The position numbers and the translations under genes were made by a program. The notes under the pieces were generated by a model, which had not been told where the DNA came from, did no database searches, and was given only the letters and a program-made list of their open reading frames with translations. From Arthrobacter gallicola (GTDB lineage Bacteria; Actinomycetota; Actinomycetes; Actinomycetales; Micrococcaceae): DNA of 64,000 nt. Each line of letters begins with the position of its first letter. Position 1 is the first letter of the stretch. Location of the stretch: positions 1 to 64,000 of the forward strand of contig NZ_JACSQD010000005.1 of NCBI RefSeq assembly GCF_014836775.1. Direction: 5' to 3'. Shown one piece after another: positions 39,307-50,143 of the stretch.

Positions 39307-41367
39307 CTACGACGCCGCCCGTTGTGCGGTCTTTTGTGCGGTCTTCCGCGAAGCATTGAGCCGCTCCAGGATTCCCAGGGCCACACTGCGGTCCGTCGTG
39401 GACCAGAACGGCGGAAGCGCAGCACGCAGGAATCCACCGTAGCGGGCGTTCGCCAGTCTGGAATCAAGCACGGCCACCATGCCGCGGTCTCCTGATGCCC
39501 GGATCAGCCGCCCGGCACCCTGGGCAAGCCGGACAGCCGCGTGCGTGGCAGCCACCGTCATAAATCCATTGCCGCCGGCCTTCGCCACGGCCCGGGTCCG
39601 TGCCGTCATCAGCGGGTCATCCGGCCGAGGGAAGGGGATGCGGTCGATGACCACCAGGCGGCAGGCCTCGCCCGGAACATCGACTCCCTGCCACAGCGAC
39701 ATGGTTCCGAACAGGCAGGTGGCATCGTCCTCGGCAAACTGCTTCACCAGGGCGGACATGGAAGACTCACCCTGGCACAGGATGGGGAAATCAACCTTGA
39801 GCCGCATCGCCGCGGCCGCATCTTCCGCCGCGCGGCGGGACGAGAAGAGTCCCAGCGCCCCGCCCCCGGAAGCCTTGAGCAGCGCCTCGAGTTCCTCAAG
39901 CTGCGCCGCGGAGGTTCCCCGCTCCGGTTTGGGCAGGTCGCGGGCTACATAGAGCACACCCTGCCGCGGATAGTCGAAGGGACTACCGACGTCGGTTCCG
40001 GTCCACGCGGGTGCGGCTGCGCCCACCAGGCCAAGGCCGCCGGCCACGGGACCGAATTCGGATCCTACCGCCAGCGTGGCAGAAGTCAGCACTACGGTGT
40101 GGCCATCGAAAAGTCCGTCTCTGAGGCGCCCGGCCACGGACAGCGGGGCGACGTTCAGGGTGGCCGGTGAGGACTCGTCCGGAGGCGCATAGCCTTCACC
40201 GGGCGCAAAGGTGCTGGGCCTGGAGGCCCAGACAACTTCGCCGGCGTCGGGCGCACTGACCAGCCGTTCACACAGTTCCAGCACGGCCATCAGCCGCGAG
40301 CGGGCCATCTGCCGTCCGCCGTCGCCGGCGTCCCCGCCCTCCGGCTTTGAATCGGAGAGCGCGGTGCGGCACGCTTCCCGGACCCGGGCCACGGCCAGTT
40401 CCTGTTCCTCATTCAGGCCGGAGGGAAGCAGGCCCGCAGGGATACCTTCCACTGACGCGTCGAAGGCGCGGCCCGCCGCTGCGAGTTCCTCCACCGACGC
40501 CGACGTGTGCTTGCGCGCGGCGGTGACGGCTGCGCTGATGACTGTCCCGGAAAGCTGTCCGGTGACGGCACCGGTGACACGGTCCTGGAGTTCATGGGCT
40601 TCGTCGATGACCACGACGTCGTAGTCCGGAAGGACAGCCAGTCCTTCGAAAGCGCTGATAGCCAGCATGGCGTGGTTGGTGATGACCAGATCCGCCACCG
40701 CAGCCTTGGCGCGGGCCCGTTCGCTGAAACAGTATTCGGCAACCGGGCAGCGCTGGGATCCGAGGCATTCCATCGAAGTGACGGAGACCTGCCGCCAGGC
40801 GCGGTCGGTGACTCCGGGAACAAGCTCGTCCCGGTCGCCGGTCTCGGTTTCCTCGGCCCACTCGTGCAGGCGGACAACCTCGCGGCCGAGGGCCGACGTC
40901 GGACCCGCAGCGGGAGCCGGATGCGCGACACCGTGGTCGTCTCCCAGCGTGAACAGGGCACCTGGCTCCTCATCCTCCGGGAAGCCGCCGCCGGTTTTGT
41001 GCACGCAGACGTAGTTGCTCCGGCCCTTCAGCAGTGCCACGTCAATATCCCGGGGCAGCTTCGGCTGCAGCGCCGTCAGCAGCCGTGGCAGGTCCCGGCC
41101 GACAATCTGCGCCTGGAGCGCGAGCGTGGCGGTGGAGACCAGCGCCGGTTTGGAGCTCTCCAGGGCGTGATGGATCAGCGGCACCAGGTAGGCCAGTGAC
41201 TTACCCGTACCGGTACCGGCCTGCACCAGCAGGTGCCTGCCGGTTTCAATCGATTCAGCGACCTGGCGTGCCATTTCATGCTGCCCGGGACGGTTCTGCC
41301 CGCCCATGGCCGCGACGGCGGTGTCCAGAAGATCAAGGACCTCCGCGCCTGCATCCTGCTTAGGCAT
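39307..41367 (-). CDS. dinG: ATP-dependent DNA helicase, DinG/XPD-like
   Basis: 686-residue superfamily 2 iron-sulfur helicase. Walker A in AGTGTGKSLAYL near 50, DEAH box VVIDEAHELQD near 245. The Fe-S cysteines fall in NYVCVHK near 118 and CLGSQRCPVAEYC near 205. C-terminal motifs LFGTMSLWQGVDVPG and QGAGRLIRASGDRG are present near 560 and 630. The 5'-3' polarity follows from the family. It overlaps hflX by 8 bp. No LexA box is seen, although E. coli dinG is SOS-controlled. Convergent with lexA. Confidence 0.92.
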   Translation of the reverse strand: MPKQDAGAEVLDLLDTAVAAMGGQNRPGQHEMARQVAESIETGRHLLVQAGTGTGKSLAYLVPLIHHALESSKPALVSTATLALQAQIVGRDLPRLLTALQPKLPRDIDVALLKGRSNYVCVHKTGGGFPEDEEPGALFTLGDDHGVAHPAPAAGPTSALGREVVRLHEWAEETETGDRDELVPGVTDRAWRQVSVTSMECLGSQRCPVAEYCFSERARAKAAVADLVITNHAMLAISAFEGLAVLPDYDVVVIDEAHELQDRVTGAVTGQLSGTVISAAVTAARKHTSASVEELAAAGRAFDASVEGIPAGLLPSGLNEEQELAVARVREACRTALSDSKPEGGDAGDGGRQMARSRLMAVLELCERLVSAPDAGEVVWASRPSTFAPGEGYAPPDESSPATLNVAPLSVAGRLRDGLFDGHTVVLTSATLAVGSEFGPVAGGLGLVGAAAPAWTGTDVGSPFDYPRQGVLYVARDLPKPERGTSAAQLEELEALLKASGGGALGLFSSRRAAEDAAAAMRLKVDFPILCQGESSMSALVKQFAEDDATCLFGTMSLWQGVDVPGEACRLVVIDRIPFPRPDDPLMTARTRAVAKAGGNGFMTVAATHAAVRLAQGAGRLIRASGDRGMVAVLDSRLANARYGGFLRAALPPFWSTTDRSVALGILERLNASRKTAQKTAQRAAS

Positions 41368-42934
41368 GGTTGACGAACTGCTCCAGCTCCGGGGCCAGGG
41401 CGTCGCGCACCAGCACCCGCAGATGGGTACCGTCTTCCTCGTGCTCCAGTGCCAGGATTTCCGCATCCTGGCTGTGCAGGCGGGACACGACGTCGCCGCG
41501 CTGGTAAGGGACAAGCAGGTCCAGTTCCACCCCGGGCCGGGGAATTCCCTCGGAGATGGCCTGAAGCAGTTCATCAATGCCCTCGCCGGTGCGCGCCGAG
41601 ACCACAACGGTCCTCGGCTCGCGCTGGCGCAGCCGTTCGATCACGAACGGGTCAGCGGCGTCGGCCTTGTTCAGGACGATGATCTCCGGGATCCGGCGGG
41701 CATCCACGTCGGCGAGGACGGAACGCACCGCGGCAATCTGCCCTTCGGGATCCGGGTGGGAGGCGTCCACCACGTGCAGGATGAGGTCTGCGTCGGCCAC
41801 CTCTTCCAGCGTGGAGCGGAAGGCTTCCACCAGCTGTGTCGGCAGGGAGCGGACAAACCCTACGGTGTCGGCCAGCGTGTAGCCGATGCCGTCCGGGGTT
41901 TCGGCCCGGCGGATGGTCGGATCAAGGGTGGCGAACAGGGCGTTCTCCACCAGTACACCGGCGTCGGTCAGGCGGTTCAGCAGCGAGGACTTTCCGGCGT
42001 TGGTGTACCCGGCGATGGCCACGGAGGGCACCTGGTTGCGCTGGCGGTTTGCGCGCTTGGTTTCCCTTGCAGGCTTCATGCCGGCGATTTCGCGGCGCAG
42101 CTTGGCCATGCGGGTGCGGATCTTCCGCCGGTCCAGTTCGATCTTGGTTTCACCGGGTCCGCGGGAGCCCATGCCGGCTCCGGCGCTGCCCACCTGGCCA
42201 CCGGCCTGCCGGGACATGGATTCGCCCCAACCGCGCAGGCGCGGGAGCAGGTATTCCAGCTGCGCCAGTTCCACCTGCGCCTTGCCTTCACGGGACTTTG
42301 CATGCTGGGCAAAAATGTCCAGGATCAGCGCGGTCCGGTCGATGACCTTGACCTTCACGATGTCTTCCAGACCGCGGCGCTGGGACGGCGAAAGCTCGCT
42401 GTCCACGATCACCGTGTCCGCGCCGGTGGCCATCACGATGTCCTTGAGCTCCTGTGCCTTGCCGGAGCCAAGGAAGGTGCCGGGATCCGGCTTCATGCGG
42501 CGCTGGACAATGCCGTCCAGCACCTCTGACCCGGCGGTCTCCGCCAGGGCAGCCAGTTCCTTCAATGAGTTCTCGGCGTCTGCGGCCGTACCCTCTGTCC
42601 ATAGCCCGGCCAGGACAACCCGTTCCAGCCGAAGCTGCCGGTATTCGACCTCGGTGACGTCCTCGAGTTCCGTTGACAGGCCGGCAACACGCCGCAGGGC
42701 CCGGCGGTCCTGCAGGTCCTGCTGATCCCCGTCGGCATCAGAGTGCCCGGCTGTCTGCGCCGACAGTGCCTGGGCCTGCCCGCGGAGTCCGGATGTGGTT
42801 CCGACCGGGACGCTGTGCTTGGCAACCGCGGCGTCTTCCTTGGCCAGAATCCGGTCGATGACTCCCTGGATTTCCTCGGGTTTGAGGTCTGTGGGCGTAG
42901 ATCCGGCGGCGGGACGGGAATTGTTGATGGTCAT
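41360..42934 (-). CDS. hflX: Ribosome-associated GTPase HflX
   Basis: 524 residues from ATG 42932-42934. The HflX N-terminal domain holds GTFLGSGKAQELKD near 155 and the glycine-rich GSRGPGETKIELDRRKI near 255. G1 is GYTNAGKSSLLNRLT near 310, G3 DTVGFVRSLP near 358, G4 LNKADAAD near 425. HflX splits stalled 70S ribosomes. An AAGGAG lies only 3-4 bases from this ATG; a start 9 codons upstream is possible but has no ribosome binding site. Confidence 0.95.
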   Translation of the reverse strand: MTINNSRPAAGSTPTDLKPEEIQGVIDRILAKEDAAVAKHSVPVGTTSGLRGQAQALSAQTAGHSDADGDQQDLQDRRALRRVAGLSTELEDVTEVEYRQLRLERVVLAGLWTEGTAADAENSLKELAALAETAGSEVLDGIVQRRMKPDPGTFLGSGKAQELKDIVMATGADTVIVDSELSPSQRRGLEDIVKVKVIDRTALILDIFAQHAKSREGKAQVELAQLEYLLPRLRGWGESMSRQAGGQVGSAGAGMGSRGPGETKIELDRRKIRTRMAKLRREIAGMKPARETKRANRQRNQVPSVAIAGYTNAGKSSLLNRLTDAGVLVENALFATLDPTIRRAETPDGIGYTLADTVGFVRSLPTQLVEAFRSTLEEVADADLILHVVDASHPDPEGQIAAVRSVLADVDARRIPEIIVLNKADAADPFVIERLRQREPRTVVVSARTGEGIDELLQAISEGIPRPGVELDLLVPYQRGDVVSRLHSQDAEILALEHEEDGTHLRVLVRDALAPELEQFVNHA

Positions 42935-43096
42935 AATCTCCTTAGAAGCGGTACTAACCATGGTAGGTCAGGGGACCCACATTGTGTCGGCTGCCCTGCG
43001 GGTTGTGCAATACGTGCGCGGGTGTCGGTGACGGCGGCGGGCGGACAGGACCATCCGGTCCCCCGGCCCGTCCCGGAACCACTAATCTGGATAGTT

Positions 43097-43717
43097 ATGG
43101 GTTCAGAGCATTACTTCAGTTCACAGCCGTCCTCACCGGAGGTCCGCCGGCCGCTGCGCGTTACCTTGGCCGGCCAGGAGCGGACGCTTACCACTTCCGG
43201 CGGCATTTTCAGTCCTGATGGCCTTGATAAGGGAACGCAGATCCTGCTCTCCGGTATTCCCGACCCGGCGCCTGCCGGGAATCTGCTGGACATCGGGTGC
43301 GGCTGGGGACCGATTGCGCTGACCATGGCGTTGAAGTCCCCCGGCGCCCAGGTGTACGCCGTGGACGTCAACGAACGGTCCCTGGGCCTGACCCGGGACA
43401 ACGCTGCTGCTCTGGGCCTGGGCAACGTCCACGCCCTGCTCCCGGACGCCGTCGATCCCCAGCTGGAGTTTGAGACCATCTGGTCCAACCCGCCCATCCG
43501 TGTCGGCAAGGAGGAACTGCATGCCCTGCTGCTGCAGTGGCTGCCGCGCCTGGCACCGGGCGGGACCGCCTGGCTGGTGGTCCAGAAGAACCTGGGATCG
43601 GATTCCCTGCAGCGCTGGCTCGGCGAGAACCTTGGCACGGACTTTGCGGTCAGCCGTTACAGCACCGCCAAGTCCTTCCGGATCCTGCTGGTCAAGCGCA
43701 GCGGCGAACCCGACTAG
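43097..43717 (+). CDS. Class I SAM-dependent methyltransferase, RsmC/RlmG-like
   Basis: 206 residues. SAM motif [17 protein letters not shown] near residue 62 and the N-methyltransferase signature SNPPIRVGK near 131 place it in the MTS (RsmC/RlmG) group. Those enzymes make N2-methylguanosine in rRNA. The N-terminal [20 protein letters not shown] is typical of the single-domain actinobacterial form. The upstream extension of the frame overlaps hflX and was trimmed. Its end overlaps the convergent dapF end by 4 bp. Confidence 0.92.
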   Translation: MGSEHYFSSQPSSPEVRRPLRVTLAGQERTLTTSGGIFSPDGLDKGTQILLSGIPDPAPAGNLLDIGCGWGPIALTMALKSPGAQVYAVDVNERSLGLTRDNAAALGLGNVHALLPDAVDPQLEFETIWSNPPIRVGKEELHALLLQWLPRLAPGGTAWLVVQKNLGSDSLQRWLGENLGTDFAVSRYSTAKSFRILLVKRSGEPD

Positions 43718-44664
43718 AGCAGTGTTCCGCGGGCAACGAGGACAGCGGGTCCGCTGAGCTCCACGTGTTCCCGGCCATCCGGTCCGGCAAGGAAGCGGAC
43801 GCCGAGCTCTCCGCCGGGCACCCGGACGTGCCAGGCGTTTGGGGCGCCTGCTCCGGCCCAGAACCGGGTTGCCACGGCTGCCGCGCAGGCACCGGTGCCG
43901 CAGGAGCGGGTTTCCCCGACACCGCGCTCGTGGACGCGCATGGTCAGCTGCCCCACGCCGTCGAGCACCAGGGGCTCGGCGGGCACAACGAACTCGACGT
44001 TGGTGCCGTTCACCGGCGCAGGTTCCACGGAGGGGGCCTTGATGAGCTCAGTTGCAGCCAGTTCCGACAGTTCGGCCAGCGCGACGACGGTGTGCGGGTT
44101 ACCCATGCTGACGGACAGTCCGGGGCGCGGCACCTCCAGGCCCCCGGCATTAACTACGGTGTCCATGGCCTTGGCCGCGGCGTGGTCGGGGAAGATGAAC
44201 TCCCACGGACCCATGTCCACCGCGTAGCCGGTTTCAGTCCGGGTAACAGTCTTCAGCCCGGCGCGCGTGCCAATTGGCAGCACATCGCCCGGTGCCAGCT
44301 GCACCAGGCCTTCTTCGAGCAGGAAGTGCACAAAGACCCGCACGCCGTTGCCGCACATTTCGGAGATGCTGCCGTCACCGTTGCGGTAATCCATAAACCA
44401 GAGGGCATCCGGGTTGCTCTGCAGAACGGCCTGGCCTTCGGGCAGGTGTTCGGAACGGACGGCTCGAATGAAGCCGTCGGCCCCGATCCCGCTGTGCCGG
44501 TCGCAGACCGCCGCAACGTCGGCGGCGCTCAGGTCCCGCAGCCCGTCGGGGTCTGCCACCAGGACGAAGTCGTTGCCGGTGCCGTGGCCCTTGGCAAAGG
44601 ACAGGCCGGCAACACCGGAGGGCAGGCCGGATGCGGACAGGGCGGTGGGGGAAGTTGTGCTCAC
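43714..44664 (-). CDS. dapF: Diaminopimelate epimerase
   Basis: Converts LL-DAP to meso-DAP for lysine and peptidoglycan. Both catalytic cysteines are present: MCGNGVRVF near residue 104 and [10 protein letters not shown] near 253. [12 protein letters not shown] lies near 25. The 316 residues include a longer than usual loop. Starts at GTG overlapping the miaA stop by 4 bp. Confidence 0.96.
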   Translation of the reverse strand: MSTTSPTALSASGLPSGVAGLSFAKGHGTGNDFVLVADPDGLRDLSAADVAAVCDRHSGIGADGFIRAVRSEHLPEGQAVLQSNPDALWFMDYRNGDGSISEMCGNGVRVFVHFLLEEGLVQLAPGDVLPIGTRAGLKTVTRTETGYAVDMGPWEFIFPDHAAAKAMDTVVNAGGLEVPRPGLSVSMGNPHTVVALAELSELAATELIKAPSVEPAPVNGTNVEFVVPAEPLVLDGVGQLTMRVHERGVGETRSCGTGACAAAVATRFWAGAGAPNAWHVRVPGGELGVRFLAGPDGREHVELSGPAVLVARGTLL

Positions 44665-45569
44665 CCTTCAAGAATAGCGGCGGCGGCCTTGTTCACCAGT
44701 TCAGCATCATCGAAGTCCAGCCAGGTGACGCGGGGGTCGGCTCGGAACCAGGTGATCTGGCGGCGGGCGAACTGGCGGGTGGCCACCACAGTGTCTTCCA
44801 CGGCCTGCCTGGTGGTCCACTCGCCGTCGAGCACTTTCAGGAACTGGGCGTAGCCCAGGGCACGGCCGGCGGTTTTGCCGGTCCGCAGTCCGGCCGCGTC
44901 CAGCCGCCGGACTTCAGCTTCCAGTCCCTGCTCGACCATGAGCTCAACGCGGCGGGCCAGGCGCTGGTGCAGCAGGCTGCGCTCCACCGTCAATCCCACC
45001 TGCACTGCCGGCTGGAAGTAGGTGCGGTCCGGCATAAAGGAGCTGAACGGCCGCCCGGTGAGCTCGTGGACTTCAAGGGCCCGGACAATCCGCCGGGCAT
45101 CGCCCAGGCGTGCCGCCGATGCGGGATCCACCGCCTGCAGCCGGGAACGCAGGGCTTCAAGACCCTCCTGCGCCAGTTCCGATTCCAGGCGGCGGCGCAG
45201 CACGGGGTCCGTTCCGGGGAACTCCAGCACGTCCAGGGCTGCGCGCACGTAGAGTCCGGAGCCGCCGACCAGGATGGGATACCGGCCGCGGGACTGGATC
45301 TGTGTGATCAGGGCGCGGGCCTGGGCCTGGAACGCCGAGACGCTCGCTTCCTCCGTCACGTCCATGATGTCGAGCAGGTGGTGCGGAACGCCGCCGCGCT
45401 CGGCTTCGGGAAGTTTGGCGGTGCCGATGTCCATGCCGCGGTAGAACTGCATGGAGTCCGCGTTGATGATCTCCCCGCCGAGGCGCTGGGCCAGCGCCAC
45501 ACCAAGGTCCGACTTACCGGAGCCGGTGGGGCCGACGACGGCGACGACGGGAGGGACGCTGCGGGTCAC
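44661..45569 (-). CDS. miaA: tRNA dimethylallyltransferase
   Basis: 302 residues. P-loop [16 protein letters not shown] at 12-27 and [17 protein letters not shown] near 40. The tRNA-binding [18 protein letters not shown] lies near 155. It prenylates A37, after which MiaB methylthiolates it. It overlaps miaB and dapF by 4 bp each. Confidence 0.96.
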   Translation of the reverse strand: MTRSVPPVVAVVGPTGSGKSDLGVALAQRLGGEIINADSMQFYRGMDIGTAKLPEAERGGVPHHLLDIMDVTEEASVSAFQAQARALITQIQSRGRYPILVGGSGLYVRAALDVLEFPGTDPVLRRRLESELAQEGLEALRSRLQAVDPASAARLGDARRIVRALEVHELTGRPFSSFMPDRTYFQPAVQVGLTVERSLLHQRLARRVELMVEQGLEAEVRRLDAAGLRTGKTAGRALGYAQFLKVLDGEWTTRQAVEDTVVATRQFARRQITWFRADPRVTWLDFDDAELVNKAAAAILEG

Positions 45570-47098
45570 CGGCGCGGGGGCAGGACGGGCATACCCAGCG
45601 AAACACCGGCCCGGCCGTCCGCGGGAGCGGGAACACCGCAGGAATCAGCCTGTGCCCGGTCCCAGGCGTCTCCGGCGCGGGAACGGCGCAGCGAGTAGTC
45701 AGCGGCCGAGGCCGGATCCGACACCAGGTGGAACGCGGCGGCGGAGGTGATGGGAACGGTCACCAGATCTCCGGGGCGGGGAACCGGAGCTCCCTCGGGA
45801 ACGGAGAAGTGCACCAGCCGCTGATCGCGCGAGCGGCCGGACAGCCGGCCGGTCTCCTCCGATTTACGTCCCGACGCGGCGGTGACCATCACTTCAACCG
45901 TTGTGCCGACCTGCTTGGCGTTCTCCTCGGCCGCAATCCTGTCCTGCAGCGCGGTCAGGCGCTCAAAGCGCTCCTGGACCACGGCCTTGGGCAGCTGGTC
46001 CGCAAGCTCGGCCGCCGGAGTGCCCGGGCGCTTCGAGTACTGGAAGGTGAAGGCGGTGGCGAACCGGGCCTGTTCGACGACGTCGAGCGTGGCCTGGAAA
46101 TCCTCTTCCGTCTCCCCCGGGAAGCCCACGATGATGTCCGTGGATATTGCCGCGTGGGGCATCTGCTGCCGGACCCGGTCCAGGATCCCCAGGAACTTCT
46201 TGGACCGGTAGGAACGGCGCATGTCCTTGAGGACCTTGTCCGAGCCGGATTGCAGCGGCATGTGCAGCTGCGGCATCACGTTGGGGGTTTGTGCCATCGC
46301 GTCGATGACGTCGTCGGTGAAGGCCGCCGGGTGCGGGCTGGTGAACCGGACGCGTTCGAGTCCTTCGATGGACCCGCAGGCGCGCAGCAGTTTCGCGAAG
46401 GCTCCGCGGTCGCCGAATTCCACACCGTAGGAGTTGACGTTCTGGCCCAGCAGCGTGACCTCGATGGCGCCGTCGTCGACCAGCGCCTGCACCTCGGCAA
46501 GGATCTCTCCCGGGCGGCGGTCGCGTTCCTTGCCGCGCAGTGACGGGACGATGCAGAACGTGCAGGTGTTGTTGCAGCCAACGGAAATGGAGACCCAGCC
46601 GGAGTACACCGAATCGCGCTTGGTGGGCAGCGTGGAAGGAAAGACCTCAAGGGATTCCAGAATTTCCAGCTGCGCGGCGTCGTTGTGGCGGGCACGTTCC
46701 AGCAGGGCCGGCAGCGCGCCGATGTTGTGCGTGCCAAAAACAGCGTCCACGAACGGAGCCTTGGCCAGGATGGTGTCCCGGTCCTTCTGCGCCAGGCAGC
46801 CGCCGACGGCGATCTGCATGCCGGGACGGGTTTCCTTCACGTGCGCCAGCTGGCCCAGGTTGCCGTACAGCTTGTTGTCCGCATTCTCCCGCACGGCGCA
46901 GGTATTAAAGACAACGAGGTCGGCGTCCGCGCCGTCGGCCGGCACATAGCCGGCGCCTTCAAGAAGGCCGGAGATCCGCTCCGAGTCATGCACGTTCATC
47001 TGGCAGCCGAAGGTACGTACCTGATAGGTGCGCAGAGGCGCCTGGGCGGGTGCGTCGAAGGTCTCAGCGGGTGCGGGGCGGGATACAGACAGGCTCAC
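45566..47098 (-). CDS. miaB: tRNA-2-methylthio-N6-dimethylallyladenosine synthase
   Basis: 510 residues. UPF0004 domain with [14 protein letters not shown] near 34 and further cluster cysteines ([15 protein letters not shown]). The radical SAM cluster is [11 protein letters not shown] near 178. A TRAM domain lies near 400-460. It ends with a nonconserved Ser/Ala/Arg-rich tail of about 40 residues. Adds the methylthio group to the base made by MiaA, the next gene. GTG start. Confidence 0.96.
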   Translation of the reverse strand: MSLSVSRPAPAETFDAPAQAPLRTYQVRTFGCQMNVHDSERISGLLEGAGYVPADGADADLVVFNTCAVRENADNKLYGNLGQLAHVKETRPGMQIAVGGCLAQKDRDTILAKAPFVDAVFGTHNIGALPALLERARHNDAAQLEILESLEVFPSTLPTKRDSVYSGWVSISVGCNNTCTFCIVPSLRGKERDRRPGEILAEVQALVDDGAIEVTLLGQNVNSYGVEFGDRGAFAKLLRACGSIEGLERVRFTSPHPAAFTDDVIDAMAQTPNVMPQLHMPLQSGSDKVLKDMRRSYRSKKFLGILDRVRQQMPHAAISTDIIVGFPGETEEDFQATLDVVEQARFATAFTFQYSKRPGTPAAELADQLPKAVVQERFERLTALQDRIAAEENAKQVGTTVEVMVTAASGRKSEETGRLSGRSRDQRLVHFSVPEGAPVPRPGDLVTVPITSAAAFHLVSDPASAADYSLRRSRAGDAWDRAQADSCGVPAPADGRAGVSLGMPVLPPRR

Positions 47099-47262
47099 CG
47101 TACTAGGGTACGCCGCGCGGGAGGCACGGCCCCAATTCTCCGGCTTGCCTGCTGTGGCCGGTCCCGGCCGGTCGGGCGGCCGGTCCTTCGTTTCCGGCAG
47201 GTCTTCGCTTCCGGGGGTGAGACGTGGCGCTGCCGGGGGTGAGACGCGGCGCGGTAACCGGC

Positions 47263-48039
47263 TTAGTACCAGTTGTTCGCGTAGTGGAAGTTAAGGGCCG
47301 AGCAGGGGCTCCCGTACCGGGACTCAATGTAGGTCAGGCCCCAGTTGATCTGTGTTTTGTAGTTGGTCTGCCAATCGCCCCCGGCGGTGGCCAGCTTGGT
47401 GCCGGGAAGTGCCTGCGGAATGCCGTAGGCGCCGCTGCTGGCATTCGTAGCGCTGGTCAGCCACTCGGATTCCTTGTTCCAGAGGGTATCCAGGCAGGTC
47501 ATCTCCGCGGCACCCCAGCCGTGACCGGCCAGGGCAGTGGCCGCGTAGGCCTTCGCTCCAGCTGGGTCGTTGACCGGAACTGACGCCGCTGCTGCTGCTT
47601 TGGCGGCTTCGGCGGCAGCAGCCTCCGCCGCGTCCGCGGCTGCCTGTTCGGCGGCCAGTTGCGCCGCTGCCTGCTCTGCCGCTGCTGCCGCCTGCGCGGC
47701 AGCATCCGGAGTGTTCTGAGCTGTCTCCGGCTCTGGTTCGGAAGATTCGGCCGCCGGTGTCTGGCCGGCTGGGGACGGGGCCACGGTCTCCGCCTGCGCT
47801 GACTGGGCCGTCGGCTCAGCCGCGGCATCGGTTTCGTCGAAAATGGGGAGGGTCAGGCTGGCGAGCTGGATTCCGGCGGTGGCACGCAGGTCCTTGTCGC
47901 TGCTCGCGGCTGCACCGGCGGTGCCGAGCATGACGGCCCCGCCGAGCGTAGCCGCAACTCCCACCTTGATCCGGTGGCGGCGGCGCTGGATTGCGCGCTG
48001 CCGCCTCTCTTCACGCCGTCCCTGAACTGCATTACTCAT
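47263..48039 (-). CDS. Secreted lysozyme-like protein (transglycosylase fold), short form
   Basis: 258 residues from ATG 48037-48039. A basic N-terminus and a hydrophobic segment ([20 protein letters not shown], about 27-46) form a signal or anchor. An Ala/Glu-rich spacer fills about 75-165. The C-terminal ~85 residues form an aggregation-promoting-factor/lysozyme-like domain with the catalytic Glu in [20 protein letters not shown], and the terminal NNWY. Likely cuts peptidoglycan glycan strands. The next gene encodes a longer protein with the same domain. Confidence 0.82.
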   Translation of the reverse strand: MSNAVQGRREERRQRAIQRRRHRIKVGVAATLGGAVMLGTAGAAASSDKDLRATAGIQLASLTLPIFDETDAAAEPTAQSAQAETVAPSPAGQTPAAESSEPEPETAQNTPDAAAQAAAAAEQAAAQLAAEQAAADAAEAAAAEAAKAAAAASVPVNDPAGAKAYAATALAGHGWGAAEMTCLDTLWNKESEWLTSATNASSGAYGIPQALPGTKLATAGGDWQTNYKTQINWGLTYIESRYGSPCSALNFHYANNWY

Positions 48040-48120
48040 AAGACCGGGACTGTACACACCGTTCCTGAGACAGATCGCGGATTGATAACGCTCAGGTTGC
48101 GCTTCTGTAACGGAGCCGCT

Positions 48121-49443
48121 TTAATACCAGTTATTTTTCTCCGAGTGAGCCCAGGCAGCGCAGGGTGAGCCATACCTTTGCTGGATGTAAAAAAGTCCCC
48201 AGTTGATCTGTGTGCGGTAGTTGGTCCGCCAGTCCTCACCGAAGGCGGCCATCTTGTTTCCGGGAAGGGACTGCGGAATCCCGTAGGCCCCGCTGTAGGG
48301 GTTTGCGGCGCTGGTCCGCCAGTTGGACTCGCGGTTCCACAGGTTCACAAGGCAGCGGAACTGGCCGCCGTCCCATCCGTACCCGGGCATGCTGGAGAGT
48401 GCATAATTCTGGGCGCCGGCGGGGTCATCCACCGGGGCCGCGGGAGCCGGCGGCACGGTCTCCTGGACAGGCGGTGCGGGTGGTGCGGCCGGAGGCGCGG
48501 GAGCCGCGACGGGAGGTGTGGGTGTGGCTGGCGGTGTAGATGGTGAGGGCGCGGCCGAAGCCGGCGGGCTACTGGGGCGTGTGGGATTAATCACCGGTCC
48601 AGCCTCCGGCCGGCCGGTTTCGGCGGCCGCTTTTTCCGCGGCTTCTGCCTGTTGCCGGACGGATTCTTCGGCGCGGGCCGCCTGCATGCGGGCCAGCTCG
48701 GCTTCAGCCGTTGTCTCCCGAAGATCAGCCAGCTGGGCGATCAGCACAGCCGTCCGTTCCTCCTGGGTGCGCACCGCCTTGTCCGCAGCGGTGGTGGCTG
48801 CTTCGGCGTCCTTGTACAACGCGTCGGCTTCCTCCGCCAGCACCTTTCGCGCTTCTCGTTCGGCTGCTTCGGCGTCCTCTAGTGCCGCCGCTGATTTTTC
48901 CGCCGCGTCAGCCCGGCCGAAAAGCCTGGAGGTCCGCTCTGTGACCAGCTGCAGGGTGGTCATCCGGTCCAGGTGAGCCACACCTTCCTCGGAGTCCAGG
49001 AGGAAGAGGACGGTGCTATCCATACCCCCGGTTTTATAGGTCTGGGCGGCGAGGGCTCCCACCTGGCTGCGGAGTTCCGAGGCTTCAGCCGCTGCGGCCG
49101 CACGTTCTTCGGCCAGCTCGGCCACCCGCGCGTCACTGGCCAGGACTTCACCGCGCAGGGCATCGTAGCGGCTGGACGCGTCAACGGCGGCGTTGCCGAG
49201 GGCCCCGGCCTCATCCTGCAGCTTGGCGAGGTGTTCCTCCAGCTCGCTGATCTGCGCTTCGCGGGCGGACAGATCGGACTTGGCGGCGGCAATCTGGTCC
49301 CAGCTCGGGTAGTCATCGGCCGCGGCGGGCGCAGCGGACAGCAGTGCAGCGGCAAGAACCCCGGCGGCTGCTGCGGCTGTCAAAGACGCGCCACGTAACT
49401 TCTGTCCCAGAAACCTCACAGTAAACATAGTGAGGATCAGCAT
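48121..49443 (-). CDS. Secreted lysozyme-like protein with coiled-coil domain, long form
   Basis: Up to 440 residues. Signal peptide (ASLTAAAAAGVLAAALLSAAPAAA), then a long coiled coil (about 50-265) of the kind found before NlpC/P60 hydrolases such as RipA. A Pro/Ala linker (about 285-350) follows, then the same C-terminal lysozyme-like domain as its neighbour ([20 protein letters not shown], terminal NNWY). The catalytic Glu is present. The start is uncertain: ATG at 49443, ATG at 49428 and a GTG at 49419 are all in frame, none with a good ribosome binding site. Confidence 0.8.
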   Translation of the reverse strand: MLILTMFTVRFLGQKLRGASLTAAAAAGVLAAALLSAAPAAADDYPSWDQIAAAKSDLSAREAQISELEEHLAKLQDEAGALGNAAVDASSRYDALRGEVLASDARVAELAEERAAAAAEASELRSQVGALAAQTYKTGGMDSTVLFLLDSEEGVAHLDRMTTLQLVTERTSRLFGRADAAEKSAAALEDAEAAEREARKVLAEEADALYKDAEAATTAADKAVRTQEERTAVLIAQLADLRETTAEAELARMQAARAEESVRQQAEAAEKAAAETGRPEAGPVINPTRPSSPPASAAPSPSTPPATPTPPVAAPAPPAAPPAPPVQETVPPAPAAPVDDPAGAQNYALSSMPGYGWDGGQFRCLVNLWNRESNWRTSAANPYSGAYGIPQSLPGNKMAAFGEDWRTNYRTQINWGLFYIQQRYGSPCAAWAHSEKNNWY

Positions 49444-49535
49444 ACGATACGCCCGGGGTATCCCCTACCGGCGTCTGTGGCCGCTCCTCCGCGGTGCAGC
49501 CGCCCCCGGCCGGACCGTTCGGGGCACCAGCCTCA

Positions 49536-50135
49536 CTACCAGGTCTCGTCGTCGGCCGCTTGGCCTTCCGCGGCCTCCCGGTCTTCCAGCACCTCATTGA
49601 CTACCGCGAAACCGAGTGAGGGTGAGTAGCCCTTCCGCGCCAGCATGGAGACCAGTCTCCGAACCTGCTTATCCCGTTCCTGCCGGTCCTGGGGCACTGC
49701 AGCATTGCGCAGTTTCCGGCGCACAAGCTCCAGTGCTGCCGTCCGTTCGTCATCGCTGCTGAGCTGTTCGAGGGCTTCCTCCGCCAGTTCCGGAGCAATC
49801 CCCTTCTCCGTGAGCTCCCTGCGGAGCGCCGACCGGGCCAGGGACCGGGTCTGGGATCTGCTTCGGACCCACATCTGGGCGAACTCGGCGTCGTCAATCA
49901 GCCGGACTTCCTCGAAACGGTCCAACACTGCCGCCGCGACCTCCTCCGGGACGCCGCGCTCGGCCAGCTTGTCGGCCAGCTGGCGGCGGCTTTTAGCAGA
50001 GCTGGTCAGCTGCCGCAGGACTATCGCCCGGGCAACTGCGTAGGGGTCTGCCTCGGCAACGGAGTCGGCAGCCGAACCGGGCGTGGGGCCGTCCTGGGCT
50101 CCCCCGCCCGGTTTCCGGGCACGGCGCTGTTGCAT
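49536..50135 (-). CDS. recX: RecA regulator RecX
   Basis: 199 residues made of tandem three-helix RecX repeats: SRRQLADKLAERGVPEEVAAAVL near 55, AQMWVRSRSQTRSLARSALRREL near 95, RKLRNA near 150. It binds RecA filaments and limits their activity. It starts 8 bp after the recA stop, the usual actinobacterial pair. Confidence 0.94.
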   Translation of the reverse strand: MQQRRARKPGGGAQDGPTPGSAADSVAEADPYAVARAIVLRQLTSSAKSRRQLADKLAERGVPEEVAAAVLDRFEEVRLIDDAEFAQMWVRSRSQTRSLARSALRRELTEKGIAPELAEEALEQLSSDDERTAALELVRRKLRNAAVPQDRQERDKQVRRLVSMLARKGYSPSLGFAVVNEVLEDREAAEGQAADDETW

Positions 50136-50143
50136 CTTTGAGA

